Assembly: GCA_004298015.1 (NCBI GenBank)
Contig: SCSE01000002.1
Coordinates: 1 to 64,000, forward strand
Reading direction: 5' to 3'
DNA length: 64,000 nt
From: Rhodanobacter sp.
Lineage (GTDB): Bacteria; Pseudomonadota; Gammaproteobacteria; Xanthomonadales; Rhodanobacteraceae
Under the pieces are notes generated by a model. That model saw only the letters and a program-made list of their open reading frames with translations, did no database searches and was not told the origin of the DNA. Every line of letters begins with the position of its first letter. The first letter of the stretch is position 1. The position numbers and the translations under genes are program-made. Below, in pieces: positions 25,982-36,900 of this stretch.

Positions 25982-28900
25982 CGGACGGTACTCCCTCGGC
26001 GAACAGGCGATCCATGGCCTCGATCAAGGCCAGCGGCAGCCGTTCGCGATGCACGCCGTGACCTTGGTCGTCGACGCCACGCAGATACAGATAAAGCACG
26101 CCGCCGAGGTGGTCGTCGAAACGGTAATCGGGCAGGCGCGCGCGCAGCAAGCGATGCAGGGCCAATGTGTAGATCGCGTACTGCAGGTCATACCGGCTGT
26201 GCCGCACGGACTCATCCATCGCCTCGATGGTATAGGCCGCGGTATCCGGGCCCAGCCAGTTGGACTTGTAATCGACGACGTAGAAACGCCCCTCGTGCTC
26301 GAACACCAGATCGATAAAACCCTTCAACATGCCATGGAGACGGTCCGCCAGCAGCGGCGGGCGTGGGCGGCCATCGAGCGTATGCGCGGTGACCAGCCGG
26401 TCGAGCGCCTGCGTGTCGACGCGTACGGCCTCGAACCAGAATTCCATCTCGGCGTGATACGCAGCGGTACCGGCGAGGGCGACGTGGCGGCCATCGGGCA
26501 GCGGCAATGGCGTGCGCAGGAACGTCGGCAGCCAGTGGCTCAGGCCGTCGGCATACGCCTGCCAGCCACGCTGCTGGCAGCGTCGGGTGATCAGCGAGCC
26601 GAGTGCTGCGGGTGCCTCCGCGCTGGCGACAAAACCCTCGTTCGCGACCCACTCCAGCAGGTCGTGTAGAAAGGTGCCGGGTTCGGCGCCGCGGGGGAAT
26701 CCATGGATGCCTGGCGCTGTTGCGGGCACCGCCATGGCCTGCAGTTCGGTCTCGACGCTCATGGCCTCGGTCAGCACGTCCTGTTGGGCGGTTTCTGGCG
26801 CGCTGCGGCGTGGGCCAGGCTCTTCGCTGGCGACGCGCAAGGCGCTGTAGCTGGCGATCCACCATGGCTCGACCGGCGCGCCGTGATAGTCGCGTGCCGG
26901 TCGCTGCGGTATTTCCTCGCGGCGTGGCTGGCAGCGCCTTGTATCCGCGTGTTCGGGCAGCTTTTCGAGGTGGATCTCCGGGTGATCCTCGCCGATCGAA
27001 TCCAATTGCGTGGCGAGCGCGCCGGTGGCGAAGGGTTCGCCACCGGCGAGCAGGTAGCCGAAGGCGGATTTGTGCAGCACCGAGCTGGCACTGCGGCCCT
27101 GCCTGAGGTCGGCGACACCCAGCCAGCAGGCATGCTGCGCCCGCGTCAGCGCCACGTAGAGCAGGCGCAGGTCCTCCTGCAGGCGTTCGTGGTCGGCGCG
27201 CTGGCGGGTTGCGTCCGAGGGCTGCAGGTCGAGCGTCGCGTCGCCGTCTTCGTCATGCAGCACGAAGTTGTCGGCGAGCCGGGTCTCGCGCATGACACAC
27301 ACGAAGGGCAGCAGTACCAGCGGATATTCCAGGCCCTTCGATTTGTGGATGGTAATCACCCGGATCAGGTCGGCCTCGCTCTCCAGTCGCACGATCTGCT
27401 CATCGGCGGCGTCGGTCTGCGCGCCGCTGGCCTGGGCGATTTGACTGCCGAGATGGCGCAGCAACGCGTGCTCGCCGTCCAGCGTGGCGGCAGCCTGTTG
27501 CAGCAGTTCGGCGAGGTGCAGCAGGTTGGTCAAGGCACGCTCGCCATGGTCCCTGCTCAGTAGCTGCGAGGGCAGGTCGAACAGGTGCAGCAGCTCGTGC
27601 AGCATGGCCAACACGCCTTGCCGCAACCAGCGCTCGTGCAGCAGGCGGAAGCGTTCGCCGAGCGCTTCCCAGTAGCCTTCGTCACGATTGAGTCGGTCGA
27701 GCGCGGCATAGTCCAGCCCCAGGGTGGCGGTAGCCAGCGCCGCCCGCATCGCGCGGTCGGAGCCCGGCTCGATGCACGCTTCCAGCCACAGCAGCAGGTC
27801 GCTGGCTTCAGGCGAGGCGTAGACGGAGTCGCGGTCTGAAAGGTAGACACTGGCCAGGCCGCGGGACTGCAACGCCTGGCGCACCAGGGTTGCCTCCTTG
27901 CCCTTGCGCACGAGGATCGCGATATCGCCGGGCATCAGCGGCCTGACGTCCCCGCCGTCGCTGGCAAAGCCGCACTCGCCGCGTTGCGCGGCGTCGAGCA
28001 GGGTTACCAGCCAGGCGGCGGCATGGCCGGCCATCTGCTCGCCGTAGGTGTTTTGGCTGAGCGTTTCCAGCGTGGCCGCACGCGCCAGTTGCATGGCCGG
28101 CAGCGGTGCGCCACGGAGTACCAGACGTTCGGCGCGCCCGTGCGCGCGCACGGGGTGGAACGGCAGCGCATCCTCGCCCCTGCCGAAGGCAAACGCGCCG
28201 GCGGGATGCTGCTCGGCACGCGCGAACAGATGGTTCACGGCACCTGTCAGCGCCTTGGTGGAGCGGTAGTTGGTGTCCAGCGTCCAGGTGGGTGGTGCCG
28301 CGCGGTGCCGCGCCTGCATATAGGTGTGGATATCGGCGCCGCGGAAGCTGTAAATCGCCTGCTTGGGGTCGCCGATGAGCAACAGGCCGGTTTCGGCACG
28401 GCCGGCATAGATGCGCTGGAAAATGCGCCATTGCAGCGGGTCGGTGTCCTGGAATTCGTCGATCAGCGCCAGCGGATACTGCGTGGCGATGGTCTGCGCC
28501 AGCCGTTCGCCACGGATCCCCTGCAGCGAGTGCTCGAGCCGCTTGAGCATGTCGTCATAGCCCATCTGGGCCAGCCGTTGCTTGGCCGCTTCCAGTCGTG
28601 CGGCAATCCATGGCAGGGCGTGAGCGAGGATCAGCGGCCGCAGGGGCGGGGTGCGATCCGTGGCATCGAGCAGGGCGTCCATCAGCTCGAAGGCCCGGTG
28701 GCGCGGTGTCACGCCGCCCTTGTTGGTGGCCTTGCCGAGTTTGGCGTGGCTGGCGCGCTCGATGACGGCACGCTCCGGTCGTGGCCCACCGTCGGCCCAG
28801 GTGTTCAGTTGGTCCAGGTCGTCGAGGAGTTTTTGCCGCGTATATGTCCTGCCATTGAGCGCCTTGGCTTCCAGCGCGTGGTGCAGCAAGCCGGCAAGCG

Positions 28901-29642
28901 TCGTCGTGTGCTCGCGCCAGTTTTGTCGCGCCACGCCTTCGGCGTCGCGCAGCGGTGCAAGCTGCTGATCGAGCATCTGAGCCAGGTCATCGATCCGTGG
29001 CAGTGGCCGGGTGTCCAGACGCCATTGCTGCGGGCCCTGCCGCAGCAAGCCGGCCAGTTGCCGCTGCAGTGCCGGTGGGTCCGGCCACAGGGCACTGATC
29101 TGCCCGGCATGTTCGCGATCGAGAGGGAAGAAATGGTGACGCCAGTAGTCGCGTACAGCCTCGCCCAGCAGGGTGCTCTCGTCGCTGCTGACGTTCTGCA
29201 CGAACGGGTGGCCGCTGTCGAAGGCATGTTGCACCAGCATGCGCTGGCTCCAGCCATGGATGGTGTGTACCGCCGCTTCGTCCATCCATTGCGCGGCAAG
29301 TTCCAGCTGGCGGGCTGCCTGGGCACGCGAAGCCTGATCGGGGTATTCCCCGATCAGTGCACGCAGGTAGTCATCTGGTACGCCCCGACCGCGAAACGCT
29401 TCGGCGGCCTCGCCCAGCCGTATCCGGATGCGCTCGCGCAACTCGGCCGTGGCGGCCTTGGTGAAGGTCACCACCAGGATCTGTGGCGGCAGCAGAGGAG
29501 TGCCGCGCTGATGCCGGCCCAGCACCAGGCGCAGGTACAGCGCAGCGATGGTCCAGGTCTTGCCGGTGCCGGCACTGGCCTCGATCAGGTGGATGCCCTC
29601 AAGCGGCACCGTCAGCGGGTTGAGCGAGGCCGTGGCGGTCAT
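25971..29642 (-). CDS. recB: exodeoxyribonuclease V beta subunit RecB
   Basis: The protein is 1223 residues from the ATG at 29642, which overlaps the recC stop (ATGA) and has GGAG 8 nt upstream; a longer frame to 29699 has no support. It is a UvrD-type SF1A helicase with Walker A ASAGTGKTW near 22-30, DEFQDTDPLQW near 400, GDPKQAIYSFRGAD near 435 and HKSKGLEYPLV. A C-terminal PD-(D/E)xK nuclease follows, with FIDLVFEHEGRFYVVDYKSN at about 1103-1122; all catalytic residues (D, D, K) are visible. RecB supplies the 3'-5' motor and the only nuclease of the complex. Confidence 0.94.
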   Translation of the reverse strand: MTATASLNPLTVPLEGIHLIEASAGTGKTWTIAALYLRLVLGRHQRGTPLLPPQILVVTFTKAATAELRERIRIRLGEAAEAFRGRGVPDDYLRALIGEYPDQASRAQAARQLELAAQWMDEAAVHTIHGWSQRMLVQHAFDSGHPFVQNVSSDESTLLGEAVRDYWRHHFFPLDREHAGQISALWPDPPALQRQLAGLLRQGPQQWRLDTRPLPRIDDLAQMLDQQLAPLRDAEGVARQNWREHTTTLAGLLHHALEAKALNGRTYTRQKLLDDLDQLNTWADGGPRPERAVIERASHAKLGKATNKGGVTPRHRAFELMDALLDATDRTPPLRPLILAHALPWIAARLEAAKQRLAQMGYDDMLKRLEHSLQGIRGERLAQTIATQYPLALIDEFQDTDPLQWRIFQRIYAGRAETGLLLIGDPKQAIYSFRGADIHTYMQARHRAAPPTWTLDTNYRSTKALTGAVNHLFARAEQHPAGAFAFGRGEDALPFHPVRAHGRAERLVLRGAPLPAMQLARAATLETLSQNTYGEQMAGHAAAWLVTLLDAAQRGECGFASDGGDVRPLMPGDIAILVRKGKEATLVRQALQSRGLASVYLSDRDSVYASPEASDLLLWLEACIEPGSDRAMRAALATATLGLDYAALDRLNRDEGYWEALGERFRLLHERWLRQGVLAMLHELLHLFDLPSQLLSRDHGERALTNLLHLAELLQQAAATLDGEHALLRHLGSQIAQASGAQTDAADEQIVRLESEADLIRVITIHKSKGLEYPLVLLPFVCVMRETRLADNFVLHDEDGDATLDLQPSDATRQRADHERLQEDLRLLYVALTRAQHACWLGVADLRQGRSASSVLHKSAFGYLLAGGEPFATGALATQLDSIGEDHPEIHLEKLPEHADTRRCQPRREEIPQRPARDYHGAPVEPWWIASYSALRVASEEPGPRRSAPETAQQDVLTEAMSVETELQAMAVPATAPGIHGFPRGAEPGTFLHDLLEWVANEGFVASAEAPAALGSLITRRCQQRGWQAYADGLSHWLPTFLRTPLPLPDGRHVALAGTAAYHAEMEFWFEAVRVDTQALDRLVTAHTLDGRPRPPLLADRLHGMLKGFIDLVFEHEGRFYVVDYKSNWLGPDTAAYTIEAMDESVRHSRYDLQYAIYTLALHRLLRARLPDYRFDDHLGGVLYLYLRGVDDQGHGVHRERLPLALIEAMDRLFAEGVPSDAA

Positions 29643-32600
29643 GCAACATTCTCCGCCGGCAACAGGGTGGCGAGCAGTGCTTCGTAGGGCGACAGCCATC
29701 GCTCGAAGCCGGCGCGATGCATGCTGGCAAAGTCAGGCCAGGCGCGGGCGAGACAGGGGTCCTGGTCGCGCTCGCCCGAGGCATAATCGCCGCCTTCATA
29801 AACATGTCTTGCGGCCTCGAAGGGGTCCTTGCCGTCGGCGCTGGCCCGGATCCAGGCGAAGGCACTGCGTCGGGCGATCGGCGGCGGCGCATGCATGCCG
29901 GCATGCAGTGCATCGAGCAGCGCATCGAGTAGCACGACGGCCTGCTCGCGCGGCAGGGCCGCGAAGCCCGGTTGCGCATCGATAGCGATCAGCTGACTCT
30001 GCATGTTCAGCTCGCCGGCATTCGCCAGCAAGTGGACAACCCAGGCATGGGTAAGCTTGTCGTGGCGCAGCGTACCCGCTTTGTCGAGCAGGTTGCCGTG
30101 GACCAGTTCCAGCCGGCGGTGCCGACCTGTGGCGTCGTGACGCAGGTCGGTCAACCAGTCTTCCAGCAGCATCTCGCGGTGGGCATGGCGCAGTTCGAAC
30201 TTCTGTTGGCCAGGACGCCAGCGTTCGCAGGCGTGTTGCCATGCCGTTGCCAGCTGCCGTGCCTGCGCGGTGACGGCCTCCTGCAGTGCCACACCGAAAC
30301 CGCCCGGCGGCAACAGGCCCTCGTCGCAAAGCCGATCCACGGCGGCGGTGACGGCCTGTTCCAGCGGCATCCGGGTGTCGGTATCGAGGGCGGCATGCAG
30401 CACCCGACGCATGGCGTCGTGGCGCTGCAGCCCATCGAGGGCGAACGGTTCATCGTCCAGCGTGTCGCCCGCGCTTTCCGCGAAATGGACTTTGAGCCGC
30501 TGGTTGAAGAAATACGCCACCGGCCTGGCCAGGAAGCGTTGCAGCTGGCCGAGGCTCAGCGCCGTATCGGGCTGCCACGGTGGCAGCCCGCCGCTGACGG
30601 TCTGCCGTGTATTGGCGCGGTGCGCCTGTTGCCACTCGCGCGCATAGGTGAAAAGGTGCGGATCGTGATCGGCTGCGAAATAGCGCTGACTGAAAGGTTG
30701 CAGTGGATGGATGGTGGTCAACGCGTCCAGCAGGTGGTCGCCGGCGTGCGCCGCATCGCCGGCTTCGTCGGCGTGGTGCCAGCCGGCGGCGAGATAGTCG
30801 CGCAGCTGGCCGACCAGAACGGATGGCGGCAGCTCGCTGTTGTCGCGCGCGCTGCGGCCGACCCAGCTGACGTGCAAGGTGTCGCGCGCCGACAACAGTG
30901 CCTCGAGAAACAGGTAACGGTCATCCTCCCGGCGTGAACGGTCGCCGGGGCGACTGTACCCGGCCTGTGCCATCAGATCGAAGTCAGGCGCGGTCTGCCG
31001 GCGTGGGTAGTCGCCATCGTTCATGCCCAGCAGGCAGACCACGCGGAACGGGATGGCGCGCATCGGCATCAAGGTGCCGAAGCTCACCGCGCCACCCATG
31101 AAGCGCTGCGACAGCCGGTTTTCGTCGATCGCCTGCAGCCAGTGCTCGCGCACCACAGTCAGCGGGATGGGCTCGTGGAAGGCCGCTTCATTGCAGGCGT
31201 CCAGCCAGCCATCGAGTGCATCACGCAGGCGGTTCAGTCGTAGCGTGTCCTCGCTGTCGTCGCTGTCGAAAAAGCTGTCCAGCAAGGCTTGCAGGCGCTC
31301 GACCCAGGCAGTGGGCGTAGCCGGTGTGCCGAGCAACTGTGCATGGTATTGCAACTGATCCAGCAAGGCACTCAACGGGCCGATCAACGCGGCATCGAGT
31401 CCGCCGACCTCACCGTAGGGTGCGATCCCCTCCAGCGTTTCGCCGTCGCCCGTGGCGTAGCCGAGCAGCATGCGGTTCAGACCGAAACGCCAGCTGTTCT
31501 GTTCCAGCGCAGGCAGGTCGAGGTGGCGTTTCTGGGCACCGTCCAGACCCCAGCGGATACCGGCCCCCTCGATCCAGCGGCGCAGCAGGGGCAGGTCGCC
31601 CTCGGTGAGGCCAAAACGGCGACGCAGCGCCGGTACGTCGAGCAGGTCGAGCACGTCGCTCACCGTAAAGCGCGATTCCGGCAGTGCCAGCAGTTGAGTC
31701 AGTGCCACGATCAACGGTGCCGTGGCACGCGCCGACTGGTCGGCCACGCTGTAGGGAAGGTGGCGCGGGTCGTCGTGGGGCAATCGGCCGAATACGGCCT
31801 GCACATGTGGCGCATAGGTCTGGATCTCCGGCACCATCACGATCACGTCGCGCGGCGCCAGCGGATTGCCGTCGCGTGAGGCCTGTTCGAACAGGGCCAG
31901 AAGCTGGTCATGCAGCACTTCCACTTCGCGCTGCGCGCTATGTGTCAGGTGGAAGCGCAGCGACATGTCGCCTGGCTGCCAGGGCGTGCGCCGGGACATT
32001 TCGGCTGGCAGTGGCTGCAGGTCCAGCACGGCCTGCTGCAGCTGCTGCAAAAGACCGTCGCCGGTGACATCCTGGAACAGGTCGATACTGCGGCCGATCG
32101 CGGCAAACTGTCGGCGATAGCGCTCGGGCTGGTCGAAACTGTCGAGCAGGCGGATGTAGTCACGGCCCTGCTTGCCCCAGGCCGCCAGCAGCGGATTGGC
32201 ATGCAGGTGCAGGTCCTCGTAGCGCGGTTGCACCGGCAGCCCGGGTTTGTTGGTCTGGCGCCGTTGCCCGGCGCGCAGCAGTTCGCGGTCCTCAATGATG
32301 TCGGCCCAGTAATGCCGGCACGGGTTGGCCACCACCAGCAGCACCTGGCTGAAGCGGGCCATTGCAGTCAGGGCCTCCAGGGTCTGCTGCGGCAGCGAGG
32401 AAATCCCGAACACCACGATGCGTCGTGGCAGCGCTGGCGGACGTTCGGCGAGTGCGGCGATGCGATCGACAAACGCACGATGCACGGCGGCGCGATGCAT
32501 CGCCGCCTGGTCTGCGTCGATGTCTTGCAGCAACAGGCGCCATAACTGCGGCTGCCAGCGCTGGTGATCTTCGACTGGCCGGGTATCGCCGCGCAGGTCG

Positions 32601-33160
32601 TCACGCAGCACATCGCGACCGCGTTTCCAGTCATCCAGCCAGTCGGCGCGGTAGACCTGGTACTGATCGAACAGGTCGGCGATCTGCGTCGCGAGCTGGA
32701 AGGGTTTCAGCCCATCGGGGGGAGCGATGTCGTCGGAAGTCGTGCCGGCGTGCAGGAAGTCGCGCAGCGGCGCAAAGCCCGCATCATCGAGATGCTGCGG
32801 AAGCAGCCGCAGCAGCCGCCAGGTCAGTCGCGACTTGTCGAACGGAGAGGTCGCAGCCACCGCATCGCGCCCGAGTACCGCGCGATAGGCTGTCCACAGG
32901 AAGCGTCCCGGCAGCGCCACCTCGACCGCAGCGCTGATGCCCAGACCTCCCGTCGTCGGCGAGCGGGCCAGGGCCAGTTTCAGCCACTGCGCGATGCCGT
33001 TGCTCTGGACCAGCATCACTTCGTTTTCCAGCGGCTGCAACGGCGCCCTTGCCAGCCACGCGACCAGCAGGTCGCGCAAATCTTCCAGCCGGTTGCCATG
33101 CAGCATCATCAGGCCCGGCTCGATGGCCTGCGCACTGGTGGGAGGCGTCAGCGAGGTCAC
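29639..33160 (-). CDS. recC: exodeoxyribonuclease V gamma subunit RecC
   Basis: The RecC signature starts at LHGNRLEDLRDLLVAWL and continues with LENEVMLVQSNGIAQWLKLA, FGISSLPQQTLEALTAMA and CLLGMNDGDYPR. RecC has a helicase-like fold without ATPase motifs plus an inactive nuclease fold, and it recognises Chi. The start is uncertain: a GTG at 33160 gives 1173 residues (VTSLTPPTSAQAIEPGLMML), and ATGs at 33109/33106 give about 1155. None has a clear ribosome-binding site. The open frame continues to 33448, but the extra residues look non-coding. It is the first gene of the operon. Confidence 0.92.
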   Translation of the reverse strand: MTSLTPPTSAQAIEPGLMMLHGNRLEDLRDLLVAWLARAPLQPLENEVMLVQSNGIAQWLKLALARSPTTGGLGISAAVEVALPGRFLWTAYRAVLGRDAVAATSPFDKSRLTWRLLRLLPQHLDDAGFAPLRDFLHAGTTSDDIAPPDGLKPFQLATQIADLFDQYQVYRADWLDDWKRGRDVLRDDLRGDTRPVEDHQRWQPQLWRLLLQDIDADQAAMHRAAVHRAFVDRIAALAERPPALPRRIVVFGISSLPQQTLEALTAMARFSQVLLVVANPCRHYWADIIEDRELLRAGQRRQTNKPGLPVQPRYEDLHLHANPLLAAWGKQGRDYIRLLDSFDQPERYRRQFAAIGRSIDLFQDVTGDGLLQQLQQAVLDLQPLPAEMSRRTPWQPGDMSLRFHLTHSAQREVEVLHDQLLALFEQASRDGNPLAPRDVIVMVPEIQTYAPHVQAVFGRLPHDDPRHLPYSVADQSARATAPLIVALTQLLALPESRFTVSDVLDLLDVPALRRRFGLTEGDLPLLRRWIEGAGIRWGLDGAQKRHLDLPALEQNSWRFGLNRMLLGYATGDGETLEGIAPYGEVGGLDAALIGPLSALLDQLQYHAQLLGTPATPTAWVERLQALLDSFFDSDDSEDTLRLNRLRDALDGWLDACNEAAFHEPIPLTVVREHWLQAIDENRLSQRFMGGAVSFGTLMPMRAIPFRVVCLLGMNDGDYPRRQTAPDFDLMAQAGYSRPGDRSRREDDRYLFLEALLSARDTLHVSWVGRSARDNSELPPSVLVGQLRDYLAAGWHHADEAGDAAHAGDHLLDALTTIHPLQPFSQRYFAADHDPHLFTYAREWQQAHRANTRQTVSGGLPPWQPDTALSLGQLQRFLARPVAYFFNQRLKVHFAESAGDTLDDEPFALDGLQRHDAMRRVLHAALDTDTRMPLEQAVTAAVDRLCDEGLLPPGGFGVALQEAVTAQARQLATAWQHACERWRPGQQKFELRHAHREMLLEDWLTDLRHDATGRHRRLELVHGNLLDKAGTLRHDKLTHAWVVHLLANAGELNMQSQLIAIDAQPGFAALPREQAVVLLDALLDALHAGMHAPPPIARRSAFAWIRASADGKDPFEAARHVYEGGDYASGERDQDPCLARAWPDFASMHRAGFERWLSPYEALLATLLPAENVA

Positions 33161-33909
33161 AGGGGCTTGGATTTGCAGGCGTTCATGCGCTGATTGTCTC
33201 TGAGTGTGCGGTAATTGTCGTCGCAGGCTCCCAGCAAGCGCTCTCAGGGGCTGCGACGCTGCCACTGGAAGGTGCCAGATGCTCCACCAGCGCTGCCGTT
33301 CAGGTACGCAGACTGCTGATCTGGCGAGGTTTTCATCCGCGAGGCGAGACCTGCCGCCGGGTTGTCGCATCGTCTGCGCTTGCACCACGGGATGCTTGAT
33401 GGCATTCAGGGTGGGCAAATACCTTAACTTTCGGGGGTGGCGACCCAATCTGGCCGATCAGGAAAATCCGCGGTAGCGAAGCGTGCTCGCATCGGTATTG
33501 GATGCACCGCAAGCCTGGAGAGCGGTGGAGAAATTGAGGTGTTTCCGGTGTGGCGAAGCAACGGTTTGATCAGACGATTGACAAAATACGCAGGTCTCGA
33601 CGACAGGCGGTCAGTTTTTGTGCGGCCCTGGATCGACCCGAAAACCTTGCTGCAGGCGGGCTTGAGGCGGGATGGATGCAATGGCGCGATAATTGCTTCA
33701 CTTCTTTAGGGACGAAGCTCGGCCCCTGGTCGGCCCCTGGTCGGCCTGAACTCAGGTGAAGTTATTTTGCAGGATACCTGGTCGGCACTTTGTCGATTGC
33801 GATGAACGGATAGGCATTGGATAAGGCGTACCGAATGATATCGATCGTTGTAATCGCGTGAGAAGGTTTGTTTTTGCGGGCACTGGGCGCACTGGGCAAA
33901 GGGCGGGAG
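33161..33909. other. divergent intergenic region between recC and the c-di-GMP gene pair
   Basis: About 750 bp without a supportable gene. It should contain the recCBD promoter (leftward) and the promoter of the first c-di-GMP gene (rightward). The unit CGGCCCCTGGT is repeated directly at about 33719-33740. Short frames on both strands lack ribosome-binding sites and recognisable products. Confidence 0.45.
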
Positions 33910-36900
33910 ATGGAGAGTAAGGGACAACCGGGCAGCGAACTGCGCGAGCGCTTCTACCAGAGCGTGGCGGAAACGCTGACGTTGCTGCATGCGGCGCCCG
34001 GTCATGATCGCCGGCAGGCTCTGCGTGATGTTGCCAGTACGCTTGCCATCACCATGGATCTGCCGCTGGTCTGGATCGGGCGGCGGGATCTGGGTCATTC
34101 CCGCCTGGAGGTTATCCCCGCTGGCCCGGCCGCCGACTATGCATCGTCACTCCGGGTCAGCGACGATGAGCGCGAACCCAGTGGGCGTGGCCCGGTAGGT
34201 CTCGTACTGCGCGAGGGGCGTGCACGGGTGACCCGGGTGGAGGCCCCCGAGTATGCGCCGTGGCGGGAGGCGGCGCGTCGTTATGGCTTTGGCTCGAGTA
34301 TAGTGGCAGCTTCCGGCACCAGCGACGGTGGGCAACTCGTGCTGGCGGTCTACTCGCATGAAGGCGGACCGGAACTGACTGACGAGTTGCTCGACTGGGC
34401 ACAGCGCCTGGCCGATGAGTTGGCGCGCTTCTGGGACGACCAGGCATTGCTGGAGCGCAACCTGCATTTGGCTCGTTACCGCGATGCGCATCGCGCGCTC
34501 CAGCGGGCGATGCTTGATCAGCCTGAGCCGACCGAGATTTACCGGACCCTGGCAGAGATTCTCGTGGAGGTCGCCGCCGCTGCGGCGGTTGTGGTCTATG
34601 TGCCTGAGGGAGAGACGCTGCGACGGATCGCGCTGGTCGGCGCCGTTGCCGAAGCGATTGGCGCGCTGCCTGAGCCACCGACGCATGCTGACGGCCCGTC
34701 GGTTCTGACTCCCACGCTGACCTTCATGCAAGGTGTCCCGACGGTGCGGATCGGACCATCCACCCATCCCGATGTTTCCATTGCGTGGCGTACCGAGCCG
34801 CTGGCGCGGATGGCTGCGATTGGCTGCTGGCCGATTTTTTCGACATTGGCCACCGAACCGGCACCCGCGTCGGCACCCGCAGCAGTATTTCTTGTGGTCG
34901 CCGCGGAGGTGGAAGCGTTCGATGCCGACATGCGCGAGTTGCTCGACGAGATCGCGGACACCGCAGGCCTGGCATTGCGGCAGCACAAGCACCATCGTGC
35001 CCTGTTTGAAGAGCAAGAGCGCCAGACTTACCTGGCACTGCACGATGCGCTGACCGACCTGCCCAATCGCCGGGCACTTGATGAGCACCTTGAGCGCGCG
35101 CTGGTCAGGGCGGAGCGGCATCAACGACTGGTTGCAGTCGGTATGCTGGACCTGGACGATCTGAAGCCGATCAATGATCGGCATGGCCATGCGGTCGGTG
35201 ACGGTGTGTTGATCGAGGTCGCTTCGCGATTGCACGCTGCGCTTCGTTCCGAGGATTATGTGGCTCGGCTCGGAGGCGACGAGTTTGTGCTGGTGTTCGA
35301 GGATCTGGCGAACGAAGACGATCTGGACGTTTTGCTGGATCGCCTATGGCAGTCCCTGCAACAGTCGATCGTTGTGGGCGAGGTGGTGATTCATATAACC
35401 GTCAGCCTGGGTATTGCGATCTATCCGACTCACGCCAAGGCACGTGGCGAGCAGTTGCTGCGCCTGGCCGATCAGGCGATGTACGTGGTCAAGTCCAACA
35501 AGCGGCAGCGATCCAACTGGTGGACATTGGCTTTTTCCGATGCGGTGGCCGGTTCGGTGGCAGAAGATGACCTGGTCGCCTCGGCTCCGCATGGAAAGCA
35601 AGCCGCCGTCCAGTTGCAGTCGTCTTTCAATGCATGGCAATTGCAGTTGCCCGTGTTGGTGGAGCACTTCTACACCGAAATGTCGGGTCACCCGGGCCTT
35701 GGAACACTGCTGGAAACGCTTCCACCGTCTGCCGTGCACGCCTTCAAGTCGCGCCTGTCACGACACCTGTGCACGCTGTTTTATCCCGCTCTTGACGCCG
35801 GCGACCAGCGCCTCGGCGCCATTCGCGCCGGCGTCTTTCATGCCGCCTCCGGGGTCGAGGATGTGTGGCTGCTGGAAGCGATGGAGCAATTGCGGGAGAC
35901 CTTCGCCAGCGTGCTGGGCTCTGGTCTGCGTGCCGATCGGAAAGTATTGTCGATCCTGTTGCAGCGCCTAGGTTTGGAACAACAATGGCAGTTGGAAAGC
36001 ATGCGCAGTTTGCAACGGCGGCGTGGTGTGCTGCTGGCTGCGGTCAACACGGTTGCCTGGGCAGCGGAAGGCTATCAGGCCCTTATGGAAGGTGTGGTGC
36101 GCGCTCTGGCATCCCACGAGGAAATTGTGGCGTGTGCGGCAGGCCGCCCCGACCACTCCGGTCGACTGGTCTATGAGACAGTCGCGGGCAGGGTTCCGGC
36201 CGAATACCTGCGGGTGATGAACAGTGGTATGGCACCGCTGTTCAGGATCGAAGCGGGCGTTCCGGAAGGTGATGGGCCGGCTGGGTGCGCCTGGCGAACC
36301 GCGGAGATTCATCGAAGCGTGCATCACGGCAGCGATCCGGCCATGATGCCATGGCGCGATGCAGCGATGCGTCACGGGGTAGTTTCCCATGTTGCCGTAC
36401 CACTTGGTCCGTTACCACAAAAGCCATTGCTGGTGCTGATCCTCTACAGCTCCTATGCGGGAGGATTCCGCAGTGAAAACCAGCAGGCATTTGTCGAACA
36501 GATCAAGAGCGTGCTGGATCTGGCCCTGACGCGTCTGAGGCCTTCGTGGCGCGGTGCCGTACCGCTACCCTTTTTCGTTCGCGACCGATGGCGCGCGATG
36601 ATCGCGACCGATGCCCTGCAGATGCACTATCAGCCTATGGTCAGGCTTGTCGACGGACGGGTTGCAGGACTCGAGGCTTTGGCGCGATTGCGTGACGAAG
36701 TGGGAACCCTGCTGTTGCCGGCGATGTTTCTTCCGGCCCTCGGCAGCGATGACCTCATGCTGCTGTTTCGCAGCGGTCTCGCCCAGGCACTGTCGTTTCG
36801 TCAGTCCCTGGCGGAAGTGGGTTCGCTGCTGAGTATCTCGGTCAACGTACCATCGGCGGCACTGCAGGATCCGCGTTACGCGCAGACCGCCGAGGCTGCC

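Noticed and set aside
27984..29687. Long plus-strand open frames opposite recB and similar long frames opposite metH and the RND permease
   Set aside because: They are antisense shadows caused by high GC at third codon positions; the minus-strand products match known families throughout.
33424..33759. Short frames between recC and the c-di-GMP genes
   Set aside because: No ribosome-binding site and no recognisable product; overlapping on both strands.
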